In this document: positions 34,222 through 43,648 of the stretch, piece after piece
How the letters are laid out: every line of letters starts with the position of its first letter
Numbering within the stretch: the stretch's first letter is position 1
Origin: Paenibacillus rigui
Lineage (GTDB): Bacteria; Bacillota; Bacilli; Paenibacillales; NBRC-103111
Assembly: GCF_002234615.1 (NCBI RefSeq)
Contig: NZ_NMQW01000017.1
Location: 186,001 to 250,000 of the forward strand
Reading direction: 5' to 3'
Length of the DNA: 64,000 bases
Notes under the pieces: model-generated
The model's input: only the letters and a program-made list of their open reading frames with translations
What the model was told of the DNA's origin: nothing
Databases searched by the model: none
Translations under genes and position numbers: made by a program

Positions 34222-35436
34222 TTATACTACATCTATGCGATCCGAAATCAACTGATGCGTATCGCGTGCGATAACCAGCTCTTCGTTCGTAGGTATGACC
34301 CACACCTGTACCTTGGAGCTATCCGTGGAGATGCGTCTTTCCTCACCCGAACGTCGCTCGTTCGCCTCCTCATCAAGCTCCAGCCCGAGAAACGTCAGCT
34401 TTCGGCATACAGCCGCGCGAAGGTCTGCCGAATTCTCGCCAACGCCCGCTGTGAATACAATCGCATCGATCCCGTTCATGGCGGCTGCATAGGCGCCTAT
34501 GTATTTGCGCAGCCGGTATTCGTACATTTCGAAGGCCAACGTTGCGCTTCGGTCGCCGGTTCCCATCGCCTGCACAATTTCCCGCATATCGCTGCTGATG
34601 CCTGAGATCGCCATCAGTCCGCTGTGCTTGTTCAGCATTGAATTGACCTCACCGATCGTCAATTCCTCTTTTCCCATCGTGTACGGCACAATGGCGGGGT
34701 CAATATCTCCACTGCGCGTTCCCATCATCAAGCCCTCAAGGGGAGTCATCCCCATACTGGTATCGTACGATTTGCCGTTCAGCACTGCCGTGCAGCTGGC
34801 GCCGTTGCCGATATGGCAGGTGACCAGCTTTAGCTCGTCCAATGGCCGCTGCATCAGCTTGGCCGCCCTATCGCTCACATAAGCGTGCGAAGTGCCGTGA
34901 AATCCGTAACGGCGTACTTTATGCTTCTTATATAATACCATGGGTACCGGGTATAAATAAGATTGCGACGGCATCGTCTGGTGAAACGCCGTATCAAACA
35001 CGACCACCTGCGGCACATCCGGCATATTGGCTTCTACCGCGTGAATACCGAGCAAATGCGCCGGATTGTGCAGCGGTGCCAGGTCGAACAGCCGCTTGAT
35101 TTCCTGCTTCACGTCCTCGTCCACAACGACCGAGCTGGAGAAGGACTCCCCCCCATGGACGACCCGATGGCCTACAGCCTGAATTTCCTTAATCGAGCCA
35201 AGCACGCCTTCCTCTTTATGGACGAGCCAATCCAGCACTTTGCGGATAGCTGTGGTATGCTCCAAAATTTCCTCGACCTGCCGGATTTCATTCTTGCCTG
35301 TCGGCTCGTAGGACAAAATGGCGGAATCCATCCCGATCCGTTCGACCTTGCCTTTGGCGAGCACGGATTCGTTCTCCATCTCATAGAGCTGAAACTTAAG
35401 AGAAGAGCTTCCTGCGTTAATGACTAATATTTTCAT
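34222..35436 (-). CDS. ackA: Acetate kinase
   Basis: Converts acetyl phosphate plus ADP to acetate plus ATP in overflow metabolism. 404 residues with family signature VINAGSSSLKF at 4-14, GHRVVHGG, VVFDTAFHQTMP, RRYGFHGTSH, IGNGASCTAV and the C-terminal FTAGVGENS, so all catalytic regions are present. Its start overlaps the stop of the 3-hydroxyacyl-CoA dehydrogenase gene by four bases (ATGA), so the two are coupled and probably linked in acyl-CoA overflow metabolism. No pta in the window. Confidence 0.97.
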   Translation of the reverse strand: MKILVINAGSSSLKFQLYEMENESVLAKGKVERIGMDSAILSYEPTGKNEIRQVEEILEHTTAIRKVLDWLVHKEEGVLGSIKEIQAVGHRVVHGGESFSSSVVVDEDVKQEIKRLFDLAPLHNPAHLLGIHAVEANMPDVPQVVVFDTAFHQTMPSQSYLYPVPMVLYKKHKVRRYGFHGTSHAYVSDRAAKLMQRPLDELKLVTCHIGNGASCTAVLNGKSYDTSMGMTPLEGLMMGTRSGDIDPAIVPYTMGKEELTIGEVNSMLNKHSGLMAISGISSDMREIVQAMGTGDRSATLAFEMYEYRLRKYIGAYAAAMNGIDAIVFTAGVGENSADLRAAVCRKLTFLGLELDEEANERRSGEERRISTDSSKVQVWVIPTNEELVIARDTHQLISDRIDVV

Positions 35437-36305
35437 AGTCGGCCTCCCTCCTTGTCATAGCGGAAAAAGCCTTGACCCGTTTTCGTTCCCAGCTGCCCGG
35501 CACGCACCATTTGCTTCAGCAGTACGGATGGGCGGTATTTCACATCGCCGAATTCCCGGAACATACGTTCCATCGCTACCAGCACGGAATCGAGTCCGAA
35601 CCGGTCGGCCATCTCCAATGGACCGTAATGAAAATCATAGCCGATTCGCATGGCGGAATCGATATCTTCCGCGCTGGCCACCCGTTCGGATAACGTATGC
35701 ATCGCTTCATTAATGAGTACGCAGATGAGACGTGTCGTTACAAATCCGGGCGATTCATACACTTGGATACCGCGTTTTTGAATCGTATCCTCTACAAAAC
35801 GCTTGGTCACTTTGAACGTTTCATCTGATGTTTTTAAGCCGCGAATAATTTCAACCAGATGAATTTTCGACACCGGGTACAGAAAATGAATCCCGATCAC
35901 CCGCTCCGGCTGCTGTGTCGCTGCCGCAATCTCGGTCAAGCTGAGCGTTGATGTATTGCTTCCGAGAATAATCGAAGGGGCGCAAAGCGCATCCAGCTGT
36001 TGAAACAGCTGCTTCTTCTGCTCCAAATCTTCACTGATCGACTCGATCACCATTTCGCAATCAATAAGCTTAGTAATATCGGTTTCTTTATGTATTCTTG
36101 ATAATATCAGCTTTTTCTCCGACGCCGTAATCGCCCACTTGTCCAGCTGCTTGTCCAGACTGATTTCAATCTGCTCCCAAGCCTGCTCCAGCTTCTCCAC
36201 GGTTCGCTCGATCAGCACCACCTCAATGCCCTGACTGGCAAGCATTTCGGCGATACCTTGTCCCATCGTACCGGCTCCAATAACCCCAATTTTACTCCAC
36301 TGCAT
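35433..36305 (-). CDS. 3-hydroxyacyl-CoA (3-hydroxybutyryl-CoA) dehydrogenase
   Basis: NAD-dependent oxidation of 3-hydroxyacyl-CoA, 290 residues. Rossmann motif GVIGAGTMGQG at 8-18, CEMVIESISEDL, SNTSTLSLTEIA, the catalytic histidine in GIHFLYPVSKIHLVEI (usual form HFFNP), and a C-terminal helical dimer domain with PGFVTTRLICVLINEAM and GYDFHYGPLEMAD. Matches Hbd/MmgB. It precedes ackA with a 4-base overlap. The gap upstream (36306-36433) probably holds the operon promoter. Confidence 0.93.
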   Translation of the reverse strand: MQWSKIGVIGAGTMGQGIAEMLASQGIEVVLIERTVEKLEQAWEQIEISLDKQLDKWAITASEKKLILSRIHKETDITKLIDCEMVIESISEDLEQKKQLFQQLDALCAPSIILGSNTSTLSLTEIAAATQQPERVIGIHFLYPVSKIHLVEIIRGLKTSDETFKVTKRFVEDTIQKRGIQVYESPGFVTTRLICVLINEAMHTLSERVASAEDIDSAMRIGYDFHYGPLEMADRFGLDSVLVAMERMFREFGDVKYRPSVLLKQMVRAGQLGTKTGQGFFRYDKEGGRL

Positions 36306-36433
36306 GCCGATTCCCCCCCTAGTGCAACATCATCCCATACACTTTCTATTATAACCATGATAGCCGTTCCATTTCGGGTATATTTCATGAATCTTTTCCC
36401 CTGACCGTATTATACACAACCTGACCTGGAAAA

Positions 36434-36482
36434 TGAAAAAAAAGCGAGCCGACAGCCGTCGGATCGACGGAGCAACTCGCTT
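36434..36482 (-). terminator. Intrinsic terminator of the Gfo/isomerase operon
   Basis: AAGCGAG (36442-36448) pairs with CTCGCTT (36476-36482) around an inner CCGTC/GACGG stem. On the minus strand eight Ts and CATTTTCC follow. Lies 15 bases after the dehydrogenase stop. Confidence 0.9.
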
Positions 36483-36497
36483 CGTATAAAGTACGAA

Positions 36498-37520
36498 TTA
36501 GGATAACGGGATCACTTTTTTTGAATCCTGGGATTCGAAGGCAGCCAGAATCACATTCAAGGATCTCAAGCCTTCTTCGCCTGAAATGCTAGGAGGCGTA
36601 TTCGTGACAATGCATTCCACGAATGCGTCGATAACGCCGCTCGCCACTTGCTTCTCGTTCGTTGCCATCGCACCGACTTGGTATTTCTCTACGGAGCCGT
36701 CACGCAGCTCGACAATAACTTGATCCACCGGATCGGTACCGATATGCATCGCACCATTTTCACACCACAGAACGGTGCTGTTGTCTCCGCCCTTGTAGTA
36801 CGTCCAGCTGGCAACAAGCGTACCGATCGTACCGCTTTTCATACGAAGCACGCAGGTCGCATTATCGTCAACATCGGTGCCTTCCTTATGCAGCGTGTTT
36901 ACGAAGGCAGCCACTTCAGCAACCTCGTCATCCAGCAGCCAACGGATCAGATCGGATTTATGAACGCCCAAATCTCCCATTGCGCCCATAATCGCCTCTT
37001 CCTTACGGAAAAACCAGCTGTCCCGTCCATCAATACTCCAACGCTCCGGTCCCGGATGACCGAAGGACGTACGGAACGATAGGACTTTCCCCAATTTTCC
37101 TGTTTGCAAAATCTCTTTCGCTTTTTGATGCGGAGGCATCAATCTTTGGTTATGGCCGACCATCAAATAAACGCCGTTTTTCTTAGCGGCCTCGATCATG
37201 GCCAAAGCATCCGCTTCATTCGTAGCCATCGGCTTCTCAACCAGCACGTGAGCGCCTGCATTCGCAGCTGCAATCGCATAAGGGGCATGCAGCACGTTCG
37301 GTGTACATACGCTTACAGCGTCCGGCTTCTCTGCTTTCAGCATCTCTTCATAGCTTGTATAAGCTCTTGCCCCGTATTGCTCCGCATAGTGCTCCGCTCT
37401 TTCCAAGATAAGGTCGCAGAAGCCAACGAATTGGACATTCGGATTTGCTGCATACTCAGGGATATGTCTATGCTTGGAAATGGACCCGCAGCCCACAACC
37501 GCCACTTTAATTTTACTCAT
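36498..37520 (-). CDS. Gfo/Idh/MocA family sugar dehydrogenase
   Basis: NAD(P)-dependent oxidoreductase acting on sugars or cyclitols, 340 residues. N-terminal Rossmann motif VVGCGSISKHRHIP, the family EKP motif in VLVEKPMATN, and the active-site histidine in GDLGVHKSDLIRWLL. Preceded by AAAGGAG. It forms a two-gene operon with the sugar phosphate isomerase/epimerase (39-base gap) under the divergent AraC-type regulator. Such pairs interconvert oxidised sugar intermediates; given the neighbouring beta-mannosidase, a keto-derivative of mannose or a mannoside is conceivable. Confidence 0.92.
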   Translation of the reverse strand: MSKIKVAVVGCGSISKHRHIPEYAANPNVQFVGFCDLILERAEHYAEQYGARAYTSYEEMLKAEKPDAVSVCTPNVLHAPYAIAAANAGAHVLVEKPMATNEADALAMIEAAKKNGVYLMVGHNQRLMPPHQKAKEILQTGKLGKVLSFRTSFGHPGPERWSIDGRDSWFFRKEEAIMGAMGDLGVHKSDLIRWLLDDEVAEVAAFVNTLHKEGTDVDDNATCVLRMKSGTIGTLVASWTYYKGGDNSTVLWCENGAMHIGTDPVDQVIVELRDGSVEKYQVGAMATNEKQVASGVIDAFVECIVTNTPPSISGEEGLRSLNVILAAFESQDSKKVIPLS

Positions 37521-37559
37521 GTTCTTAGTCGACTCCTTTGTCTCTCTTATTCTATAAAG

Positions 37560-38333
37560 TTAAAACTTGGACAAATAGTTTTCTTTCAACCAGTTGTAGC
37601 TCGTAGCTACGCTCTCCAGCGGAGGGTTCGCACAACGGTCCTGCTCTACGATGATCCATTCCACGCCTGCATCAGAACCGGCTTGGATAACGGAAGGCAG
37701 ATCGATTTCGCCGCGGCCGAGCTCTACAGTGTTGATCTGACCGTCTACGACACCTTTGAAGTCCTTCAAGTGCAGCAGCGGCAGACGTCCCGCATAATTC
37801 GAAATATATTGCAGCGTATCCAAACCGGCGAATTGGACCCAGCCGGCATCCAGCTCAACCTGAAGCGCTTCAGGAGAAGCAGCGGCATACAACGCGTCGA
37901 ATACGTATTGATTGTCCACCTTCATCTCGAATTCGAATGCATGATTATGGTATGCGAATTGAAGGCCCTGCGCCTTCACCTGCTCGCCGGCTTGCGCAAA
38001 ATAGGTGATCAGGCTTTTCCATGCCTCTACATTCTCCCTGTCTTCTGCGGCAATATAAGGGCAGATCAGGTAAGGAGCGTCAATCGTACGCAGGTAAGCG
38101 ATTTCTTTATTTAAATCGGCTTTCATATTGGCAAGGCTTACATGGGCGCCGATGGCTTTCAAGTTCAATTCCTGCAGCAGTTCCTTCAGCTCTTCGGCAG
38201 GCAGACCGCCATACCCGGCAAATTCAACGCCTTCATAGCCCATTTCAGCGACACGGCGAAGCGTTCCGCGGAAATCTTTGGCCAGATCTTCACGCACGGT
38301 ATAAAGCTGTAAACCAATACCCATTCTTCTCAT
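37560..38333 (-). CDS. Sugar phosphate isomerase/epimerase (AP endonuclease 2-like TIM barrel)
   Basis: 257-residue xylose-isomerase-like barrel, related to IolE/IolI/YcjR-type enzymes that isomerise or dehydrate keto-sugars. Conserved metal-site segments: GYEGVEFAGYGG, YHNHAFEFEMK, ELDAGWVQFAG and WIIVEQDRCANP, giving the usual Glu, Asp, His, Glu ligand set. First gene of the operon; GGAGG lies ten bases before the ATG. AraC-type direct repeats and a palindrome lie upstream. Together with the Gfo/Idh enzyme it probably handles an unusual sugar; exact reaction unknown. Confidence 0.9.
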   Translation of the reverse strand: MRRMGIGLQLYTVREDLAKDFRGTLRRVAEMGYEGVEFAGYGGLPAEELKELLQELNLKAIGAHVSLANMKADLNKEIAYLRTIDAPYLICPYIAAEDRENVEAWKSLITYFAQAGEQVKAQGLQFAYHNHAFEFEMKVDNQYVFDALYAAASPEALQVELDAGWVQFAGLDTLQYISNYAGRLPLLHLKDFKGVVDGQINTVELGRGEIDLPSVIQAGSDAGVEWIIVEQDRCANPPLESVATSYNWLKENYLSKF

Positions 38334-38362
38334 TGATTCACTACCTCCATAGAAATGATGTA

Positions 38363-38383
38363 TTTGATTCTATTTTAATCAAA
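38363..38383. promoter_or_regulatory. Inverted repeat in the AraC/isomerase intergenic region
   Basis: TTTGATT-N7-AATCAAA, 30 bases before the isomerase ATG. On the minus strand it overlaps a possible minus-10 (TAAAAT), so a repressor binding here would block the isomerase operon. Confidence 0.5.
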
Positions 38384-38400
38384 CATGCCCTATAATAGCT

Positions 38401-38436
38401 ATGAACGATGTGGTTAAACCATGAACTATTTGGCTA
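38401..38436. promoter_or_regulatory. Direct repeats, likely AraC-type regulator binding site
   Basis: ATGAACGATGTGGTTA (38401-38416) and ATGAACTATTTGGCTA (38421-38436) match at 13 of 16 positions and start 20 bases apart, two helical turns, as expected for AraC-family half-sites. They lie between the araC-type gene and the isomerase operon, just upstream of the likely minus-35 region of the latter. A palindrome TGGTTAAACCA (38411-38421) overlaps. Confidence 0.65.
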
Positions 38437-38500
38437 TAAAATCAGTTAAGCCTATTGTTGTTCTTTCCATGAGCAGCTGCTATCGTGGAGGAGAGTTTGA

Positions 38501-39367
38501 ATGCAATTCGAAAAGGAGCTTTCGCCGATGTCTTCCATTATTTTAACTTGCGGCTATTCCTACCATGCCCAGCCCTTTCAGAACAGCCATAAGGAGGGCG
38601 TCCCCTCTTACTTGTTTCGCCTGCAAACCGAGGGCAGCTCCCAAGTTTATGTTAGAGGGCTTCTGCATACCATGGAGCAGGGAGACCTGCTGTTGATTCA
38701 GCCCGGGGACCCTTACGAGCTTCGGATCGATGAGCATACGAATAAGCTGAACCATACGGTCATCTCGAGCGGAGATTATTACATTTTCTGCAAAGGGGAC
38801 TGGTTGGATTCCTGGTGGACAAAGGGGAAAAAACCGCAAAAGGTCCGCATCGCCGCGTATGAAAGACTGCTCACGCTGTGGCGTCAAATTATTTTGGAGA
38901 AGCGCCGGTTTGAAGATGAAAATAAAGAGCTTTCCGACTATCTGCTTCGTGCGCTTTGTTTGCACATCGACAGAGCTATATCGGAAACGCGTACCTTTCA
39001 GGGCAGCTCCTTCCTCGCATCAAGAATGAAAAGCTTTATTGAGGAGCATGCCTTCCTGCCGCTGAAGGTAGAGGACGTCGCCATCCATGTCGGCTTAAGC
39101 GTCTCCCGGGCCGTCCACCTGTTCAAGGAGTGCTTTGGCAAAACCATCATCCAATACGCTTTGGAGATTCGGCTCTCATCTGCGATTGAACGCATGACCT
39201 ACACCGGAATGACGCTGGAGCAAATCGCAGAAACGTCCGGATTTGCCAGCTACTCGTATTTTCATCGCGTGTTTCGCGAGAAATACGGCGTATCCCCCAA
39301 GCAGTACCGGCTGAGGCAAGAACAGGACCTTCAGCAGTTTGTTGGAACCGGCTTGGAACCGCATTGA
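38501..39367 (+). CDS. AraC family transcriptional regulator
   Basis: 288-residue regulator. The N-terminal half is a cupin-like sugar-sensing domain (LLIQPGDPYELRI), and the C-terminal about 100 residues hold the two AraC helix-turn-helix units: LKVEDVAIHVGLSVSRAVHL then FKECFG, and LEQIAETSGFASYSYFHRVF then REKYGVSPKQYR. GGAGGAG lies seven bases before the ATG. It is divergent from the isomerase/dehydrogenase operon, with direct repeats in between, and is its probable activator. Confidence 0.92.
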   Translation: MQFEKELSPMSSIILTCGYSYHAQPFQNSHKEGVPSYLFRLQTEGSSQVYVRGLLHTMEQGDLLLIQPGDPYELRIDEHTNKLNHTVISSGDYYIFCKGDWLDSWWTKGKKPQKVRIAAYERLLTLWRQIILEKRRFEDENKELSDYLLRALCLHIDRAISETRTFQGSSFLASRMKSFIEEHAFLPLKVEDVAIHVGLSVSRAVHLFKECFGKTIIQYALEIRLSSAIERMTYTGMTLEQIAETSGFASYSYFHRVFREKYGVSPKQYRLRQEQDLQQFVGTGLEPH

Positions 39368-39480
39368 GAGTTATCGGTGTTCAACATGATGGTTTCCAGC
39401 GGAATGAATGATCGTCACCTTTTGGACCATTGGATTCCAAGCGCATACGCGAGGGATTGCAGAAGCGATTCCCTATAAAA

Positions 39481-39520
39481 AATAGACTCTCCCTCGTCAA
39501 TGGACCAAGGAGAGTCTATT
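39481..39520. terminator. Terminator between the araC-type gene and the beta-mannosidase
   Basis: AATAGACTCTCC (39481-39492) and GGAGAGTCTATT (39509-39520), a perfect 12-bp stem. On the minus strand TTTTTATAGG follows, so it ends the mannosidase operon; it also lies downstream of the convergent araC-type gene. Confidence 0.85.
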
Positions 39521-39529
39521 GCTATCATC

Positions 39530-42040
39530 TTACTTCACATTCAAAGCCGATACCTTCAACCCGGCGAAGGAAACCGGCAGCCCTTTCGGATCACGGATCC
39601 GAACGGTAACCGTCTCACCCGGCAGCAGGTCGAAGAAATTATCGCTGAATCGAATGTTGCCCTGCGGCAAATCGATTTTGACGAGACGGGCATGGCTGCC
39701 TTCGGCAGTGATGGTTACCGTCTGCTCAGACTCCTTCGCCTCCACCTTCAAGGAAGCAGCCGGCAGCCGCAAATCTTTCGGATCCCGCAAATAGTAGACA
39801 TTATCCGGCGCATCGAACCCTTCGGCCGTCAGCTTGATGACGACCTCTTCCGGCGAGCGGCCGTTCAATATATCGGCCTCCGGAAGGCTGCCAAGCTGCA
39901 CCGATCCGTTGCTTGGAACCAATGCATCGAACAAGCGGCTGTAGAGTGGCACGCCTGCAAAATCATACACCGTCAAGCGCACTTGGCCATCGTACGTTTC
40001 TACGCGGTCATTGACAACCCAGACATGCAGCGGCTGTTCCGGCTCGTGGTCTATCGTCAACAACAGCGGATGATAGAACTTCTTGGCGTAATAGAACGAA
40101 GCTTTCGGCAGCAGCTCGTAGTCGATTAACGACCAGCTCGTACCCGGCCAGCTGTCATTATGCTGCCAGACGAGGGAGCCGCTCGTCCGTTTTTTGTTGC
40201 GGCGGTAATGCTCGATTCCATACTTCAAGCCCTCCGCCTGCGTCAGCATCGAGAAGTTCATATATTCCTCGATATCCTTCGGAATGCCGGTGAACCCTTC
40301 CATCAGCAAGATGCCCTTCTGATGGTTCGTATCCTTATTGCGGTATGCCATTTCAACGCTGCCCCAGTAGAACTGGCCGTCCGGAATATTTTTCTCCAGC
40401 GTATACCGGTTGGCGGAGGCATGCATGCCGAATTCGGAGCTGAACAGCGTGAAATCATTTTTATAATTTTTGAACGTGACCCCTTGAATGCTGTAGTCGA
40501 GTATCGGCTTGTCGCCGAACTTGCGCGGGTAGACGGAACCATGCCATACCTGCCAATTATGACGGTCTCCCACGTCAGGATCATTGGCATCGTTGCCTCC
40601 GAACGGAGAAGACGGCCAGTAAGGACGGCTGTCATCCAGCTCTTCAAGCACTTCGGGAATCAGCTCATGGTAGATGCTCTCGCCATAGAATGGCGTCGTA
40701 ATGCTGCCCTCGGAAGATTTCATATCGTACAGCCAGTCAATCTCGTTATTACCGCACCACAGGGCCAATGACGCGTGGTTGCGCAGTCTTTTGACATTGT
40801 ATACCACTTCTTTGCGCACATTATCCATGAAATTTTTATTAAAATCCGGGAACAATGCATTGGCGAATGCAAAATCCTGCCACACCAATACGCCGCGGCG
40901 GTCGCATTCATCGTAGAACACATCGGTCTCATAGATGCCCCCCGCCCAGATGCGCAGCATGTTCATATTGGATTCAATCGACAAATCGATCAAGTCACGA
41001 TAGCGTTCATCCGTTATAGCCCCAATAAAATTGTCCGCCGGAATCCAGTTGGAGCCTTTGGCGAAGAGCTTGACCCCATTCAAAATAAACGCGAATGCAT
41101 TTTGCCCCTCCGCATCCTTCAGCTGCAGTTCGATTGTACGTATGCCGAACGGCTTCCTGTAGCTGTCTACCTGCTTTCCGTCCGCCAGAAGCGCAACCTC
41201 CAGCTCATACAAATACGGCTCACCCAAATCGTGCGTCCACCACAGCTGAGGCGCAGTGACCTGAAGGTCTGCCGCCGCTTTTTTTCCACTGATAGGCAGC
41301 TTCGCCTCGGCAACCGGTTGTCCTTCACGGTCCAGCAGGCGCACGATGCACTCCTTCACCAGCCCTTTACGGTACGAGGTCACGTCAACCTCCGTACGAA
41401 CCAAAGCCGTATCCGCATTCGCCTGCAAAGTGCGGGCATACACGCTGTCCAGCTTCGCAGCCGAATACCGCTCCACACGGACCTTGCCCCAGATGCCTAC
41501 AGTCACCATCCGCGGACCCCAGTCCCAGCCGAAGTTCATCGCCGCTTTACGCAGCCAAGGACGCTCCTTTGTATAAGAGGACCATTGGAACTGTTCTTTA
41601 TTCTTATTGTGCAAATACAGCGGATCGAACTTGACGGCGATGCTGTTCCACCCGTGACGAATGACCTTCGTTACATCGAAGGTGTGGGCCATCAGCGCAT
41701 TGTCCGTATTCCCGATCTCCAGCCCGTTCAAATAAACGGTGGCGAACGTATCCAGCCCTTCGAAGATCAGCTCATGCTTCTCCTCGCTGCCCTCCTCAAT
41801 CACATAATCGAAGGAGGTCCGGTACCACCACTCCTTCTGTTCGATCCAGCGGCTTTTGGCATCGTTATGTCCAAAATACGGGTTCTCGATAATATTTCTC
41901 TCGATTAAAGCCGAATGCACATCTCCAGGCACCTTCGCCGTAATCCAGAAACGGTCGTCCAAACCAGGAAAAGACAGCTCCTGCGGTCTGACCTGGCCTA
42001 CCTCAAAATGTTGAATTCTCCAAAGACTTTTCAGTTCCAT
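39530..42040 (-). CDS. Beta-mannosidase, glycoside hydrolase family 2
   Basis: 836-residue cytoplasmic GH2 enzyme hydrolysing terminal beta-mannosyl residues. Sugar-binding jelly-roll (about 1-190), immunoglobulin-like domain, TIM barrel (about 310-620) and C-terminal beta domains. Acid/base E433 lies in WCGNNEIDW and nucleophile E536 in SSEFGMHA; the W-GG-YE-D loop RIWAGGIYETDVFYDECDRR is characteristic of beta-mannosidases rather than beta-galactosidases. No signal peptide. It is the last gene of the binding protein, permease, permease, kinase, regulator, hydrolase operon, so imported manno-oligosaccharides are its expected substrate. Confidence 0.95.
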   Translation of the reverse strand: MELKSLWRIQHFEVGQVRPQELSFPGLDDRFWITAKVPGDVHSALIERNIIENPYFGHNDAKSRWIEQKEWWYRTSFDYVIEEGSEEKHELIFEGLDTFATVYLNGLEIGNTDNALMAHTFDVTKVIRHGWNSIAVKFDPLYLHNKNKEQFQWSSYTKERPWLRKAAMNFGWDWGPRMVTVGIWGKVRVERYSAAKLDSVYARTLQANADTALVRTEVDVTSYRKGLVKECIVRLLDREGQPVAEAKLPISGKKAAADLQVTAPQLWWTHDLGEPYLYELEVALLADGKQVDSYRKPFGIRTIELQLKDAEGQNAFAFILNGVKLFAKGSNWIPADNFIGAITDERYRDLIDLSIESNMNMLRIWAGGIYETDVFYDECDRRGVLVWQDFAFANALFPDFNKNFMDNVRKEVVYNVKRLRNHASLALWCGNNEIDWLYDMKSSEGSITTPFYGESIYHELIPEVLEELDDSRPYWPSSPFGGNDANDPDVGDRHNWQVWHGSVYPRKFGDKPILDYSIQGVTFKNYKNDFTLFSSEFGMHASANRYTLEKNIPDGQFYWGSVEMAYRNKDTNHQKGILLMEGFTGIPKDIEEYMNFSMLTQAEGLKYGIEHYRRNKKRTSGSLVWQHNDSWPGTSWSLIDYELLPKASFYYAKKFYHPLLLTIDHEPEQPLHVWVVNDRVETYDGQVRLTVYDFAGVPLYSRLFDALVPSNGSVQLGSLPEADILNGRSPEEVVIKLTAEGFDAPDNVYYLRDPKDLRLPAASLKVEAKESEQTVTITAEGSHARLVKIDLPQGNIRFSDNFFDLLPGETVTVRIRDPKGLPVSFAGLKVSALNVK

Positions 42041-42061
42041 ATCGTCCTGCTCCCTCTTCCC

Positions 42062-43648
42062 CTAGGGTGATGTTTGTCCTGTATGCTGAGCGGCTTCCTC
42101 ACGAAACTCGCTTGGTGTTTTGCCAGTATATTTTTTAAACAGCTGGCCGAAATATTTGACGTCCTCGTAGCCTACCTTGGCGGCAACCTCGCTCACCTTG
42201 GCAGGCGACACCGTCAGAATCTCCATCGCCCTGCGAATTTTTTGCCGGGTAACGTAATCGCCGAACGTCATGCCCGTCTCTTTTTTGAACACCTCGCTCA
42301 AATGGTTCGGGTGCAAATGCACATGCTTGGCCACCTGCTGCAGACCGACATCCTGTCCCAGATGCTCCTCAATGTAGGCCATCGCTTTCTGTGCATGCGT
42401 TGCCTGCCCCTCGGCAAGCTGATGATGATACAGCTTCATGATCGAGTACAATCTTTGGAACAGTGCGTCCTTCGGCTGTACCGACTGCTTAAGCTGCAAA
42501 TGTCCCGCAACCGCGCCCTCCTCTGCGGTCTGCCCCCTGCCTGTGGCGGCAAGCACCCGCGCCAGCCAGCGATGTGCAGCAATAGCTGCCGAATGAATCA
42601 AGGCCTCCAGCGATTCCTGTGTCATTTGCGGATCCTCCAGCTGCTCTTGAACGAGCCGCTTCACCCAGCCCTTCAGCGCTACCGGATCATTTTCCAGCAA
42701 TATGGAAGAAAGCTCCAGCTCCTCCTCATGCGTACAAACCGTTTTCCCGCCTCTGCGCTGAACGATGTCCGTATAATCGCATACACTGTCCGGAATCAAA
42801 GCTTGATACCCGAACGCGGCATCCGCCGTAAGAAAGGACGCATGCAGCTCTTCTTTACGGCTGACACGCTGGCCCAGAGCGGCAAACAGCTTGCATTTTA
42901 ACAAGCGTTCGATCTTTTGAAAAAAAGACCGGAGCTGGCGGCTGTTTTCCTCAGCACCGCTGCTTGACGCAAAAGCGATCACAATTCGCTTCTTTTCCAG
43001 CAGCGTCTCGCAGGGCATCAGATCATGAAGCATATTTTCCACGGCAAAATGCAGCAAAGATCCTGAAACCGGAGAATCATCCCAGCCTTCCGCCGTGACA
43101 ATCATCATCTGAAACCAGAGCTCCTTCTTGTGGCCGTCTCCCAACAAGCGCGGGAAATAAGCAGGAAGCAGACCTGACTCCACGACCCCGGTTTCCCCGT
43201 TCACGATCCAACGCTCGAACAACCGGTTGACCACTTCTTTTTGCTTGAAATGGTCCTGGCTGTAGGCCGTCCACTTCTCCTCCACCCGCTGCTTTGCGCG
43301 TAACACCGCCTTGATAATATCCTCCGGACGGCTCGTTTTGAGCAAGTAATCGCTGACCTCATACCGGATCGCCTGCTGCGCATAGGAAAAGTCGTCGTAA
43401 CCGGACAAAATGATGACCTCCAGCTCAGGGAGCAAGCGCTTTGCTTCCTCCGCAAGCTGAAGACCGGTTTTGCCCGTCATCCGGATGTCCGTCAGCAATA
43501 TATTCGGGCGTTCCCGCTCAAGCCGCTCCAACGCCTCTTCTGCCGATTCGGCAGGCTCCAGCAGCTCAAGACCTAGCTCTTCCCACTTTATGACCTTGGC
43601 AAGTCCCGTACGAATAATGACCTCGTCATCCACGATCATGATTTTCAT
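42062..43648 (-). CDS. YesN-type response regulator with AraC output domain
   Basis: 528-residue DNA-binding regulator: receiver domain (1-120; phospho-acceptor D54 in LLTDIRM, acidic pair in VDDE, lysine in DYLLKTS), long helical middle, and a C-terminal AraC pair of helix-turn-helix units (LQQVAKHVHLHPNHLSEVF; VSEVAAKVGYEDVKYFGQLF). Start ATG 43648 is supported by GGAGGGGG and by the receiver beginning MKIMIVDDE; the frame is open 38 codons further but there overlaps the kinase gene. It overlaps the end of the kinase gene by 23 bases. Expected to activate the mannoside transporter operon. Confidence 0.93.
   Translation of the reverse strand: MKIMIVDDEVIIRTGLAKVIKWEELGLELLEPAESAEEALERLERERPNILLTDIRMTGKTGLQLAEEAKRLLPELEVIILSGYDDFSYAQQAIRYEVSDYLLKTSRPEDIIKAVLRAKQRVEEKWTAYSQDHFKQKEVVNRLFERWIVNGETGVVESGLLPAYFPRLLGDGHKKELWFQMMIVTAEGWDDSPVSGSLLHFAVENMLHDLMPCETLLEKKRIVIAFASSSGAEENSRQLRSFFQKIERLLKCKLFAALGQRVSRKEELHASFLTADAAFGYQALIPDSVCDYTDIVQRRGGKTVCTHEEELELSSILLENDPVALKGWVKRLVQEQLEDPQMTQESLEALIHSAAIAAHRWLARVLAATGRGQTAEEGAVAGHLQLKQSVQPKDALFQRLYSIMKLYHHQLAEGQATHAQKAMAYIEEHLGQDVGLQQVAKHVHLHPNHLSEVFKKETGMTFGDYVTRQKIRRAMEILTVSPAKVSEVAAKVGYEDVKYFGQLFKKYTGKTPSEFREEAAQHTGQTSP

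Noticed and set aside
40775-41908. 377-codon plus-strand frame opposite the beta-mannosidase
   Set aside because: Antisense shadow of a gene with clear GH2 catalytic motifs; composition rich in Arg, His and Gln with no domain.
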